Under the pieces are notes generated by a model. The model worked only from the letters and a program-made list of their open reading frames with translations, did not search any database and was not told where the DNA came from. The position numbers and the translations under genes are program-made. A stretch of 50,730 bases of DNA from a virus, in the IMG/VR virus record IMGVR_UViG_3300028374_000504, positions 1 to 50,730 of that record. One strand, given 5' to 3'. The first letter of the stretch is position 1. Every line of letters begins with the position of its first letter. This document shows positions 37,156-47,300 of this stretch, piece after piece.

Positions 37156-40100
37156 ATGGTTAACTTTGATTGGACAAAAATAGAACGACCGCGCTTTGAT
37201 GACGGAAAAATCTTTTGGGCTTATGAAGTTGTCAACCTAAACAGCGCAACAATTTCTCAAGATCAAAAGAATAGTTTTATCGAATCTGGCCTGATGGAAT
37301 TATTGGATTATTACGGTAAAACGCCTCCCTCTAGTATGAGGCGCTTAACTACAGTGTCAGATCGTTTTTACGAGATATACTTTAATCCCTCATCCGCATG
37401 CTATTCGGCGAAAGTTTTGATAGCTATTCGAAAAGACGATTTAGACGCTCTTTCGGATCGTGGTTATAACACTGCTGCCCTTCAAATAGTCAATACTACG
37501 GTAAAAGAGTTTGAAGACAATGTTAACTCAATAACACAGTTTTTAGACCAAGCTAAATTATATACAGAATTACAAGATGAATATCTTCATATTGACGGTT
37601 TCATTCAACGTTTAACGAATCCAATTAAAGAATTCAAAACATATCCCGGTTCGATATCAGATCGAGCTTTGGAAAATGATGTGTTATATCTACCACAAAG
37701 TCAACAATCATTAAAAATTCTATACAACAATGATAACCAGTTTGTTGGAGTTGTTTTAGATAATGAATCGTTAATTGTTGGTTTCGATGGTGCGTATAAC
37801 AGACGAAGAATTTCATTTAATAGCAAATTCGCAAACAATTTCGTTTTACAACATCAGAACGCATCTGCCGACGCCCGCGCCCGCGTCTCTTCACGTGCCC
37901 GTGATGACTGGCAACAATACTTTTTTGATTATATCAAATATGGAGATGTCTCTTTTGCTCCGTCGGATACTAATAATATTAAGTTCAAAGATGTTGCATT
38001 GGGTACGGCAAAAGCAGTATACGAATCATCTGATTTACCATATCTTATTAATAGCAAAAGAAACTTCGTTATATCAGAAATAGATAGATTCAAAAGTATA
38101 CCTGAAAATGCATTTACTTTAAAATGCAGCCCTCTTACAGCGGGTGAAATAAAAGACGAAGCTTATCGAATTGCGAAGATTAGATCTAAAAAAGATGCAG
38201 AAGACGCAATCTTGGGTAGTAATTTGTACAGAGCTACACTTAGAGATTTTGATGTTGTAGATTATGTTGGAGATGCTATCTTCGATGATCTGGACAATTT
38301 GTTAGGCTCTGCTCCAACCAGCATCGAAGGCGCATTTACAAATGTTTTAAATTATGTTGGTGTAGATACATTGGTTAATGCAGCGCTTCGATGTCTTTTG
38401 GTGCAAGGTGAAGTTCCTGAACTGTGGAAAATATGTATCGATATATATAAACCCCCTACGATCAAGTTTCCTGATGGTATAAAAATCCCAAACCTTTTCG
38501 ATTTTATATCGAAATTGATTGTTAAGGTACTGCTATTGGCGCTTCAAGCAGTGTTATTGGCAATTTTAAAGCTTATTTTACAAAAGTTGCGAGATTGTAT
38601 TAACGGTACTTTGGAAGATTTCAATGAAAGAAAGACGGCATCTGACTATTTTGGAGATGGCTTGTCTGATGCTGATGCGTATATTGCAGAGAAAGTTTTC
38701 GGAAATGCTGACTCATTGGGAGCGGCTGGCCCATTGACCGGCGACGACGCAGGTAATTTGTTAGATGACATAGCTAATGCTTTGACACCTCAAGAATTCT
38801 GCGCGCTAATCACAGGATCGGCATCAGATGAAGTATACAAAATCGTACTATGTCTAATAGCAACGCGTTACCCAACCATTTATGAGAGTGTTAATACATT
38901 TGAGAAAATCCAAGCTGTATTTGAGGCGTTGTCGGGTCTACTCAACACTGATGCCTGCGTTATAAAAAATGTGATTCCAATTCCCGCGGATGCTAGCTTG
39001 TGTCTCACGAGTGATCACCAAACCCTACGCAAAAATCTGTTGCAAGATAAATTTAGTGATATTAACGAAGCCACTTTACAAGAGCAGTTAGACGCAGCAG
39101 AAGATCGTCGACAACATGAAATGAATACATTAAAAAGTCTTCTAGAATCAGATTCGCCTTTTGAAGATGCATTATTGGATGGCCAAAGCATGGAAGATTA
39201 TATTCAAGATTTGATTCCGTGCGCGAAAGACAACGAACCGATGAAACATATTATTAAGATGTCAATTGATACTACACTTAATCCTATGTCAACCTTTTTT
39301 AATCAAGCTATGTTAAACAAAGATCTTGGTTTTCAAAGATCAATGATGAATCCCGAGAGAGAAGAGATACGAAATGAGATGAATAATTCCGGGTTTATCG
39401 ATATTAAAGAAAACGGATTCGATTTGTCGGGTGGAGCGTCTGGCGTAAGATATCGGTTTTTGGGAAATAGTGTAGAAACCGGTATATTTGCAGATCAAAT
39501 TGAAGTTACGAAAACTGATAATCTTCCCGCAGAAGCAGTTCAAAATTCTATCTCAAATGTTAGAAAACAATTGATGCTGGATTTGTTCGAGGATCCTATC
39601 AACATTTCTGAATATGACGATATTATGCGAATAATGATTGAATCAATAATAGATGATATTACACGGTCAAGTTTTAATACAGTAAATTCAGAACAAATAG
39701 CTGGCATATTTGGAAATATAGTCACAGATGACGGCAAATCTCTTCTATACGAAAACTGTTGGGTCAATTCTGAAAGCGTTCGGAAAGGAATGTTGGAACT
39801 ATATTTGGACGAAGATTGTAAAAAGAAAGATTCAAAATTATATGATAAAGTTTTGCTAGCAGGAATGGTTAGGTTGTATATCCGGACATTGATGGTGGAG
39901 TATTATTTCAAAAACTATGCTATTGTATCCCAGTTTTTCTCAGAGGATTTTCAAGATTCCTTTATAAAAGACTTCTTGTCACAAAAAGTGGGTTTTCTTC
40001 TTTCGACGATTGATGCAAATGATTATATAGAAGATTTAGATTCCCTTATTAGCGAACAAATGAATTCGGTTTTTGTAGCTTTTAGAGGTTACTTCCAAGG

Positions 40101-40680
40101 ATTCCTTAATCCTGACATGGATCTTGATGGTAACAATATTAAAAATTACTTTTTTGACAAATTGCAGGTTTTTCAGAGCGACCCAGATATTATAGATTCT
40201 AAGATGTTTTATCTTAAAATAGATCAGCAAAATGACACCTCGATATCGGGTCTAAACCAAGTAACTATGAAATTATCATTAAAGTATATAACAGTCCCCG
40301 GCCAATTCCCTAGTAGTATCACATTCGAATCGGCGCAGCGAACTGTTAATTTAATAGATTTTGATCTAGATGCTTTTCAAAGTGTTTTGGAAGATTTGAC
40401 AGAAACGCTGAAACAACGTCGCAAAACTGAGTTATTGTTTGATTTTGCTTTTCCTACAAAGGATGCTCTCGCCGCCCTGAGTTTATTTATTTTCATAAGA
40501 ATACGAAATAATCTATTCGATCAACTATTTAATCTGAATAAAAATGTGATCGTTAACATTGAAAATATTGATGATTTCACTTTTGAAAACAAAGACTTTC
40601 AAGAGTCTGCGACAAAAGACAATATTAAATCATTAAAGAAAGACGATCGAAAAAGCAGTATTGAGAGGATACTTAACTAA
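37156..40680 (+). CDS. very large virion structural protein (tail or baseplate)
   Basis: A 1174-residue protein starting at an ATG just after the preceding stop. An N-terminal part with coiled-coil-like and mixed segments is followed by a strongly hydrophobic helical stretch near residues 450-485 (KVLLLALQAVLLAILKLI). Such stretches in big virion proteins can be buried or inserted in the host membrane during DNA entry. It ends one base before the gp25-like gene. No catalytic motif. It could be a baseplate or tape-like component; the identity is not resolved. Confidence 0.75.
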   Translation: MVNFDWTKIERPRFDDGKIFWAYEVVNLNSATISQDQKNSFIESGLMELLDYYGKTPPSSMRRLTTVSDRFYEIYFNPSSACYSAKVLIAIRKDDLDALSDRGYNTAALQIVNTTVKEFEDNVNSITQFLDQAKLYTELQDEYLHIDGFIQRLTNPIKEFKTYPGSISDRALENDVLYLPQSQQSLKILYNNDNQFVGVVLDNESLIVGFDGAYNRRRISFNSKFANNFVLQHQNASADARARVSSRARDDWQQYFFDYIKYGDVSFAPSDTNNIKFKDVALGTAKAVYESSDLPYLINSKRNFVISEIDRFKSIPENAFTLKCSPLTAGEIKDEAYRIAKIRSKKDAEDAILGSNLYRATLRDFDVVDYVGDAIFDDLDNLLGSAPTSIEGAFTNVLNYVGVDTLVNAALRCLLVQGEVPELWKICIDIYKPPTIKFPDGIKIPNLFDFISKLIVKVLLLALQAVLLAILKLILQKLRDCINGTLEDFNERKTASDYFGDGLSDADAYIAEKVFGNADSLGAAGPLTGDDAGNLLDDIANALTPQEFCALITGSASDEVYKIVLCLIATRYPTIYESVNTFEKIQAVFEALSGLLNTDACVIKNVIPIPADASLCLTSDHQTLRKNLLQDKFSDINEATLQEQLDAAEDRRQHEMNTLKSLLESDSPFEDALLDGQSMEDYIQDLIPCAKDNEPMKHIIKMSIDTTLNPMSTFFNQAMLNKDLGFQRSMMNPEREEIRNEMNNSGFIDIKENGFDLSGGASGVRYRFLGNSVETGIFADQIEVTKTDNLPAEAVQNSISNVRKQLMLDLFEDPINISEYDDIMRIMIESIIDDITRSSFNTVNSEQIAGIFGNIVTDDGKSLLYENCWVNSESVRKGMLELYLDEDCKKKDSKLYDKVLLAGMVRLYIRTLMVEYYFKNYAIVSQFFSEDFQDSFIKDFLSQKVGFLLSTIDANDYIEDLDSLISEQMNSVFVAFRGYFQGFLNPDMDLDGNNIKNYFFDKLQVFQSDPDIIDSKMFYLKIDQQNDTSISGLNQVTMKLSLKYITVPGQFPSSITFESAQRTVNLIDFDLDAFQSVLEDLTETLKQRRKTELLFDFAFPTKDALAALSLFIFIRIRNNLFDQLFNLNKNVIVNIENIDDFTFENKDFQESATKDNIKSLKKDDRKSSIERILN

Positions 40681-41075
40681 TGTCAGGACTAGCACCACGC
40701 TTACCACTAACGATAGACGAGACAGATGGCGCATATTCATTGATCAAAGAATATGTAACTCTTGTTAAACAAAATTTTAAGATGTTAATGTTAACATCGC
40801 CCGGTGAAAAGATAATGAATCCCAATTACGGCGTAGGCTTGAAACGATATTTGTTTGAAAATATGATATCCCAAGGTGGGACACAATCAAACGTAAAAGC
40901 AAGAATATACTCACAAGTTGAAAGATATATGTCATATTTGGATATCAAGTTTATCGATTTTGTGCAACCTGATAATTCTCCAAATACATTAGAAGTTTAT
41001 ATAGAATATAATATAGTACCACTTAATGTGGACAATGTTTTTGACGTTACACTGGATTTAGCTACTATATTTTAA
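40680..41075 (+). CDS. 25: baseplate wedge protein, gp25-like
   Basis: A 131-residue protein of the GPW/gp25 family, the conserved baseplate wedge core of contractile tails. The hallmark is LTSPGEKIMNPNYGVGLKRYLFEN at residues 39-62. In T4 gp25 joins gp6 and gp53 at the wedge centre and starts sheath assembly. Its neighbour downstream is gp6-like, preserving the order of related phages. The start overlaps the upstream stop. Confidence 0.94.
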   Translation: MSGLAPRLPLTIDETDGAYSLIKEYVTLVKQNFKMLMLTSPGEKIMNPNYGVGLKRYLFENMISQGGTQSNVKARIYSQVERYMSYLDIKFIDFVQPDNSPNTLEVYIEYNIVPLNVDNVFDVTLDLATIF

Positions 41076-41087
41076 GAGGATTAGAAC

Positions 41088-42881
41088 GTGTCCAAGAAAA
41101 GACCACCAATTAACTATACAAGTCGGGAATTCGATACAATCTTGCAAGATCTGTTATCGCATTCTAAAAGGTATTATGCTGATACATTCAGGGATTTTTC
41201 TGAAAACAGTTTTGGATTACAAGTTCTAGAATCAGTGTCTTACATTGGTGACCAATTATCATTTTACTTGGATTACGCCTCATCAGAAGCATTTCAAGAT
41301 ACGGCAATTGAATATAATAATGTTGTCCGTCACGCGAGAGATAAGGGATTCAAGATCAATACGAACCCCTCATCATTCGGGTTTTTAACATTTTATATCT
41401 TAGTTCCTGCTCTGTCTACTGGTCTCGGTCCTAATTATCGGTATGCTCCAACACTTCGACGTGGAAGTCAATTCTCTACAACCGGTGGTAACTTATTCTT
41501 ATTGATGGAAGATCTGGATTTTGCTAATAGTGATAATGAGGTAGTCATCGCGCGAGTTAATGAAGTTACAGGTGTGCCTACATATTACGCCATTAAAGTT
41601 AAAGGTCGAGCTATCTCTGGCGAGTTGCAGCAAGTAACAAAAACCGTGGGTAGCTTTCAAAAGTTTCTTAAACTCCCGATTGGAGATGAGCGAGTTTCGG
41701 AGGTTATTTCGGTTTTTGACAACGAAGGACATGAATATTTTGAGGTTCCTTTTTTGGCACAAGATATTGTGTACAGAGCAATCGCGAATAGAGATAGTAA
41801 TAAATCTAGTGTGCCAAGAATTTTGAAACCTACGCCCGTCCCACGTCGTTTTGTGGTAGAAAGAGAGTTAGGTAATACATTCTTGCAGTTTGGTTCCGGC
41901 ACTGACTCTTCCATTTCTGCTGTCGATGTTCTTGATCCGTCTAACACTACATTACAAATCAACGGGAAAAATTATCTGTCTTCTACATCATTCGACCCCA
42001 CAAAGTTGATTGAATCAGACAAAATGGGAATCGCGCCTGCAAATACTCAATTGACAATCATTTTAAGAAAGAATACAGCTAGCAATGTGAATGCCTCCGT
42101 TGATACAATTACGAGAACAGTGAAAACAAACTTTAAGTTTTCCGAACCAGCTTCGCTCCAAGATTCGGAAATGAGTTTTATTGTGAGTTCTTTGGAAGTT
42201 ACTAATGAAGAACGTTTCGTTGGCGACGTTTCTATACCAACTGTAGACGAAATCAAAATGCGCTCAAAAAGTTATTTTGCAACACAAGATCGCGCCGTCT
42301 CAACGGAAGATTATAAAGCTATGGTGTATGCTATGCCTCCAGAATTCGGAGCCGTTAAACGCGTCAACCTATACCGAGACACTGATGCATTTCGAAGAAA
42401 CCTCAATTTATACATTGTTTCGGAAAATGCAGATGGAGAATTGACAGAACCTAACTCCACATTAAAAACAAATTTGAGATCGTGGGTAGGTACCCATAAG
42501 ATGATTAATGATTCGGTAGATATTTTGGATGCCAGAATTGTTAACTTCGGCATAGACTTTGAAATCGTGGCCGAACAAGAGAAAAATAAACATGATGTAT
42601 TGGCTAATGCAATCTCTGTCTTACAAGATATGTTTTTTAATAAAATGGATATCGGTGAGTCAATACTAATTTCTAAAATTTACAACAAATTGAACGAAGC
42701 AGATGGTGTAGAAGATGTTGTGGATGTTCGCGTAGTTCCTAAAATTGGAACAAATTATGCTACAACAAGATACAATTTTGATAAACATTTATCACCGGAC
42801 GGTCGCGTGATAGAAGGGTACCAAAATCTAATTTTCGAACTGAAATATCCATTTACTGATATCAAAGGAACAGTGCTGTGA
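41088..42881 (+). CDS. 6: baseplate wedge protein, gp6-like (Baseplate_J)
   Basis: A 597-residue protein. The start INYTSREFDTILQDLLSH, then DFSENSFGLQVLESVSYIGDQL and the AFQDTAIEYNNVVRHARDKGFK segment, is typical of the T4 gp6 / phage J family. T4 gp6 forms the ring of the baseplate that controls sheath contraction. The middle (AVSTEDYKAMVYAMPPEFGAVKR) and C-terminal regions match too. GTG start with AGAGGA upstream. Its stop overlaps the next gene. Confidence 0.95.
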   Translation: MSKKRPPINYTSREFDTILQDLLSHSKRYYADTFRDFSENSFGLQVLESVSYIGDQLSFYLDYASSEAFQDTAIEYNNVVRHARDKGFKINTNPSSFGFLTFYILVPALSTGLGPNYRYAPTLRRGSQFSTTGGNLFLLMEDLDFANSDNEVVIARVNEVTGVPTYYAIKVKGRAISGELQQVTKTVGSFQKFLKLPIGDERVSEVISVFDNEGHEYFEVPFLAQDIVYRAIANRDSNKSSVPRILKPTPVPRRFVVERELGNTFLQFGSGTDSSISAVDVLDPSNTTLQINGKNYLSSTSFDPTKLIESDKMGIAPANTQLTIILRKNTASNVNASVDTITRTVKTNFKFSEPASLQDSEMSFIVSSLEVTNEERFVGDVSIPTVDEIKMRSKSYFATQDRAVSTEDYKAMVYAMPPEFGAVKRVNLYRDTDAFRRNLNLYIVSENADGELTEPNSTLKTNLRSWVGTHKMINDSVDILDARIVNFGIDFEIVAEQEKNKHDVLANAISVLQDMFFNKMDIGESILISKIYNKLNEADGVEDVVDVRVVPKIGTNYATTRYNFDKHLSPDGRVIEGYQNLIFELKYPFTDIKGTVL

Positions 42882-44356
42882 TTAAACGTTATGTCGCCTC
42901 GAAAGATACAACAATAACAAATGCCTTTAAATCCGGGTTTTTGCAGGGTCGAGCTACCGGTTCCAACACTGGTCGAGCTGATTCACTTGAGGTATTCGTA
43001 TTATATGACAACCACCCTACGGCATCAGCGGCAACAATCGAAAAATCAAGAATTTTAGTAGATTTTCCAATTTCGACGATAGCAGCAGATCGAACAAATG
43101 GTGATATTCCTGTAAGTGGAAACGTGAACTTTTATCTGTATCTTGGAAATGTAAATCATCATGAAACATTGCCTTCAAATATGGTGTTAGAAATAGCAGC
43201 AGTATCACAGAGTTGGGATGAAGGCCATGGAAAAGACTTAGATAATTATAAAGACCCGGGAATAGGTTCTCTTGGATTAGGAGCGAATTGGTTAAATGCA
43301 TCAAGTGCTTCTGCTGGACCGGTCTCTTGGACCATTCAGGGAGGAGATTTTTTGACTGGTTCTTCGGATCCGGTCTTTTCGTATACAATCGTAACTGGCC
43401 CAGAAGATGTCAGTATTGATGTAACTCCTCTGGTGGAACATTGGTTAGCCGAAACAATTGATAGAAATGGATTGGCCGTGTATGTTACAGGTTCTCAAGA
43501 AAATCAGTCATCATCTTCTATATCTTATTATACTAAGAAATTTTCAGCTAGAAATTCTGAATATTTTTTCAATCGCCCTTTGCTAGAAGCAAAATGGGAT
43601 GACAGCAAAAAAGATCAAAGAAATACGTTCTTGCCATCAGCTTCTAATTTGTCGTCTAATGACAACCTGAACACAGTATATTTTTATAACTATGTTCGTG
43701 GACAATTAACAAATATCCCCGGAACAACGGATAACTTGTTATACGTGAGACCGTACGAGAGCGCCTCTAACGGATCCGAACTCACGACCGCAGTGTCATC
43801 CCCGATCACCGGAGGATTGGTTGAGACTGGCGTGTACTCGGCCTCAATGGCCGTTCAAGTCAGTGCATCAACATTCTATGACAGATGGTACACAACAACC
43901 TCTGGTTCAACGGCAGTTCACACGGGAACAGTATGCGTTCTTTCAACACATTATCCTTCGAACGTTGCGACACAAAATCAGTATGAGGTGAATGTTACGA
44001 ATCTTAAAAGTAGATATTCTATCGATGAAGAACCTAGATTTAGAGTATATTCTCGTTTAAGAGGTTGGAGTCCTACAATTTATAATGTAGCAATTCAACA
44101 ACCAATATTAAATATTGTTGAAGATATGTATTGGCAGGTTCGCCGATTGTCGGATAATTGTGAAGTAATACCGTTCGGTACCGGCTCATTGCAAGAAACG
44201 AGAGTTTCATATGATATATCTGGTTCCTATTTTGATTTAGATATGGCGATGTTAGAACCACATTACACATATCAATTGGAATTTGCCATCAAGGAAGGTT
44301 CTCAATATGTTGAACATCCAAATAAATTTAAATTCAAAGTTGTGAATGAATACTAA
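42878..44356 (+). CDS. putative baseplate or tail structural protein (beta-rich)
   Basis: A 492-residue protein from GTG 42878 overlapping gp6. Its first half (TITNAFKSGFLQGRATGSN, then KSRILVDFPISTI) resembles a DNRLRE-type beta-sandwich repeat; Ser/Thr-rich loops dominate the centre. It contains YYTKKFSARNSEYFFNRPLLEAKW, like DUF-type carbohydrate-binding sandwiches, and a long Tyr/Asp-rich end. The position after gp6 suggests a wedge or fibre-connecting role. No exact match is recognised. Confidence 0.7.
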   Translation: MIKRYVASKDTTITNAFKSGFLQGRATGSNTGRADSLEVFVLYDNHPTASAATIEKSRILVDFPISTIAADRTNGDIPVSGNVNFYLYLGNVNHHETLPSNMVLEIAAVSQSWDEGHGKDLDNYKDPGIGSLGLGANWLNASSASAGPVSWTIQGGDFLTGSSDPVFSYTIVTGPEDVSIDVTPLVEHWLAETIDRNGLAVYVTGSQENQSSSSISYYTKKFSARNSEYFFNRPLLEAKWDDSKKDQRNTFLPSASNLSSNDNLNTVYFYNYVRGQLTNIPGTTDNLLYVRPYESASNGSELTTAVSSPITGGLVETGVYSASMAVQVSASTFYDRWYTTTSGSTAVHTGTVCVLSTHYPSNVATQNQYEVNVTNLKSRYSIDEEPRFRVYSRLRGWSPTIYNVAIQQPILNIVEDMYWQVRRLSDNCEVIPFGTGSLQETRVSYDISGSYFDLDMAMLEPHYTYQLEFAIKEGSQYVEHPNKFKFKVVNEY

Positions 44357-47300
44357 TGAGTATTAAAAACCTATTTGCCAATAACAAGGCATTAACATCC
44401 GAAAAATTACAAGATTCTACGCTGGATTACGAAGATTCAGAGTATAATTATGTACATGTTACTGAGCGAGAGAAATTTGAACCGTATGTGGACTATTCAG
44501 ACCCACGTAATTTTTGTTTCTATGGCTTAGCTTCGATGTATTATGAGGATGCATTCAATAGAATTTCCAATTCTTATCCTTATGACGGCTCAACAACTGA
44601 GAAAAAGTTATGGCATCTTAGTTCATCAAATTTTGATAACTATATATTTGAAGATGTTTATCCAAGAACAACAGGGTATATTCATCTTGGTCTGGGAATT
44701 GATGAGGGATCGACAGCAACATACAATTCTAAGAATTATGCGTCGGCTTCGAGCCCTGAATACATCAATGTAAGACAACTGATGAACACCGGATCATATT
44801 ATGATGGAGGAATGTCTTCACTAAAGACTGGTTTTTCTGGATCTAATAAGTATAAAGTAGGCAAAAACCGCGACTCGAATTTAGAGTTTAATCTCAATGA
44901 CGGAATTACTTTAGAGTTTTGGTTTAAGCATGGTGCACAAATTGTATCACCAACTGAAACATTGTTCGACCTCTGGAATGGTGAAACATCAGGCACATTC
45001 GCTGAAGCTAACGCCGATTATGGTCGCTTTACTTTAGAAACAACCGGTTCTATTTCTGGAACAGTTAACTTCCTATTAACAGCACAATCTGGTACAACTG
45101 GAATATATCAGACTTCGGCTGGCTCATCGACAGATATACAAAATTGGCATCATTATGCTCTCCGCGCGCACAATACGGGCTCGGATCTCCGATATGAATT
45201 ATATATTGATGGTGAGCTTAATAGTACACAGACGGCTACTAGTCAAGCAATTAACAATGTAACTGGTTCGCTTAAAGCTACAATTGGTGCTTTACAAGAA
45301 TCACCATCTGGTTCAACAAATCTAGGATTAGGTTGGGGATCTATTTCAGGTTCTTTAGATGAGTTCAGATTTTGGAAAAACAAAAGAACACATCAAGATA
45401 TAGGAAGATTCTATTTCACCAATATTGAAGCCGGAACAAACAAATATGATGCTGAAACAAATCTAGGATTTTATTACAAGTTTAATGAAGGCGTGACACA
45501 ACGACCAACTATTGATTCTATTGTATTGGATTATTCGGGCCGCACAACGAATGGCGATTGGGTCAATTATGTTTCTGGTTCTAGAAACACAGGTTCCGCT
45601 ATTGTATCAGCATCCGCAGCCGAACAAGAATTTCAAGACCCAATTATCTGGAATTTTCATCCGACAGTTGAAGCTTCAAAAACATTCCACATTCAAAGTG
45701 GCTCATCATATGATTTCCAGAACAATGCATCACTGTTCAATTCAATACCAAATTGGATTTTGGAAGAAGATCAAGGTCAATGGAAAAAGTTGTCGCAAAT
45801 TGTTGGTTCATATTTTGACAATGTGCAATTACTAACGAAAGAAGTTCCAAAATTAAGAAATATTCAATACACTTCTGGTAGTGATAAACCGTACACATTA
45901 GCTCCGAATTTGTTATCAAATATTGGTGTTGATCCGGTCAATTTGTTTAACGATGCCAGTCGACTAGAATTATTATACAATCGTGATGAAGATCGAGAAT
46001 TCGAAGAAACGTTATCCGACATTAAGAATAAGATTTTCTTAAATATTTATAACAATATTGCCGACCTTTATAAACAAAAAGGTACAATTAAAGCGCTTCG
46101 AAACGTTTTTCATTGTTTTGGTATCGATGAAAATCTAATCAACATTAATGTTTATGCTGATAACCAGAAATATGATATTCGCAAAACATATCGTATTGAA
46201 TCTATAAAGAAGAAATTTGTTGATTTTAACAATATTGACAGATTTAACGCTACCATTTTTCAACAAACGAGTTCTGCAAATCCGTATTCTACCGGATATA
46301 TCTATGGTTCTGGAGTAAATAAGCAAGAAAAATCTGTACCTATTACTATAGAATCATTGGTATTGTTTCCGAAGAAACCTGACCGAAGTTTGAATTCGTG
46401 GGCATCTTCTAGTTTTACACGATTAACTTCATCATTGTTTGGTTTTCATACACCAATTACGGGATCAGACATTGACGATACCGCATGGGAAACCGGATCA
46501 ATTGCAGACATGCAAGTATATGCTGTCAGGGATTTACAAGAATCAGACAATATTCGTTTCGTTCTTCGATCTTCAACCGAGGGGAACCCTTTACCAACGC
46601 TAACTTCATCTTTCTTTGAAGAAGTATACGATAATCAAAAATGGAATGTTGCTGTTCGTGTTTCTCCTTCAAAACGGGAAAATGCCGGCCTCGCGCTTGG
46701 GGCCACATCTGGTTCAAACACATATAACGTGGAATTTTATGGTGTTTCAACAGTGTTAGGCGCAGTTCTAAACGAATTCAGTGTTACAGGTACAATGGAT
46801 TATGACAACGGAAGTGCTTTCGTTTCGGCTCCCAAAAGAATGTATGCCGGTGCATATAAAACTAATTTCACTGGTTCGACGATTCAATCGAGTGATGTAA
46901 AAATTGGATCATTGCGTTACTGGAATACATATCTCACAGATACTACAATCAAAGAACATAACATTGATCCTGAGAATTACGGAAATAATGCTTCGTTTAC
47001 AGATCTTTACCGTACAATTGACAGCTTGTCATTCAAAGAAATAAACGATTCTGAATTGCTGGCTCTTGATTGGTCTTTCGATACAATTACGGGATCCACG
47101 AGTGATGGTGACTTCATTATTGAAGATATCACATCTGGATCCGCAGATTTCGAAAATCGTTATGATTGGATCGGAAATATAGTCGGTAAAGAGTACACCG
47201 GGCAAGGTTACGGATTTCCTTCAAGTGATACAACAGTTGTAGACAATTCTTTCCTAGATTCCGGCAAGTATCGAACATTCGAGAATTTGAATTCTGAAGA

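Noticed and set aside
37156-40680. Transmembrane transporter based on the hydrophobic stretch
   Set aside because: One hydrophobic region in a 1174-residue protein located among baseplate genes fits a virion protein better.
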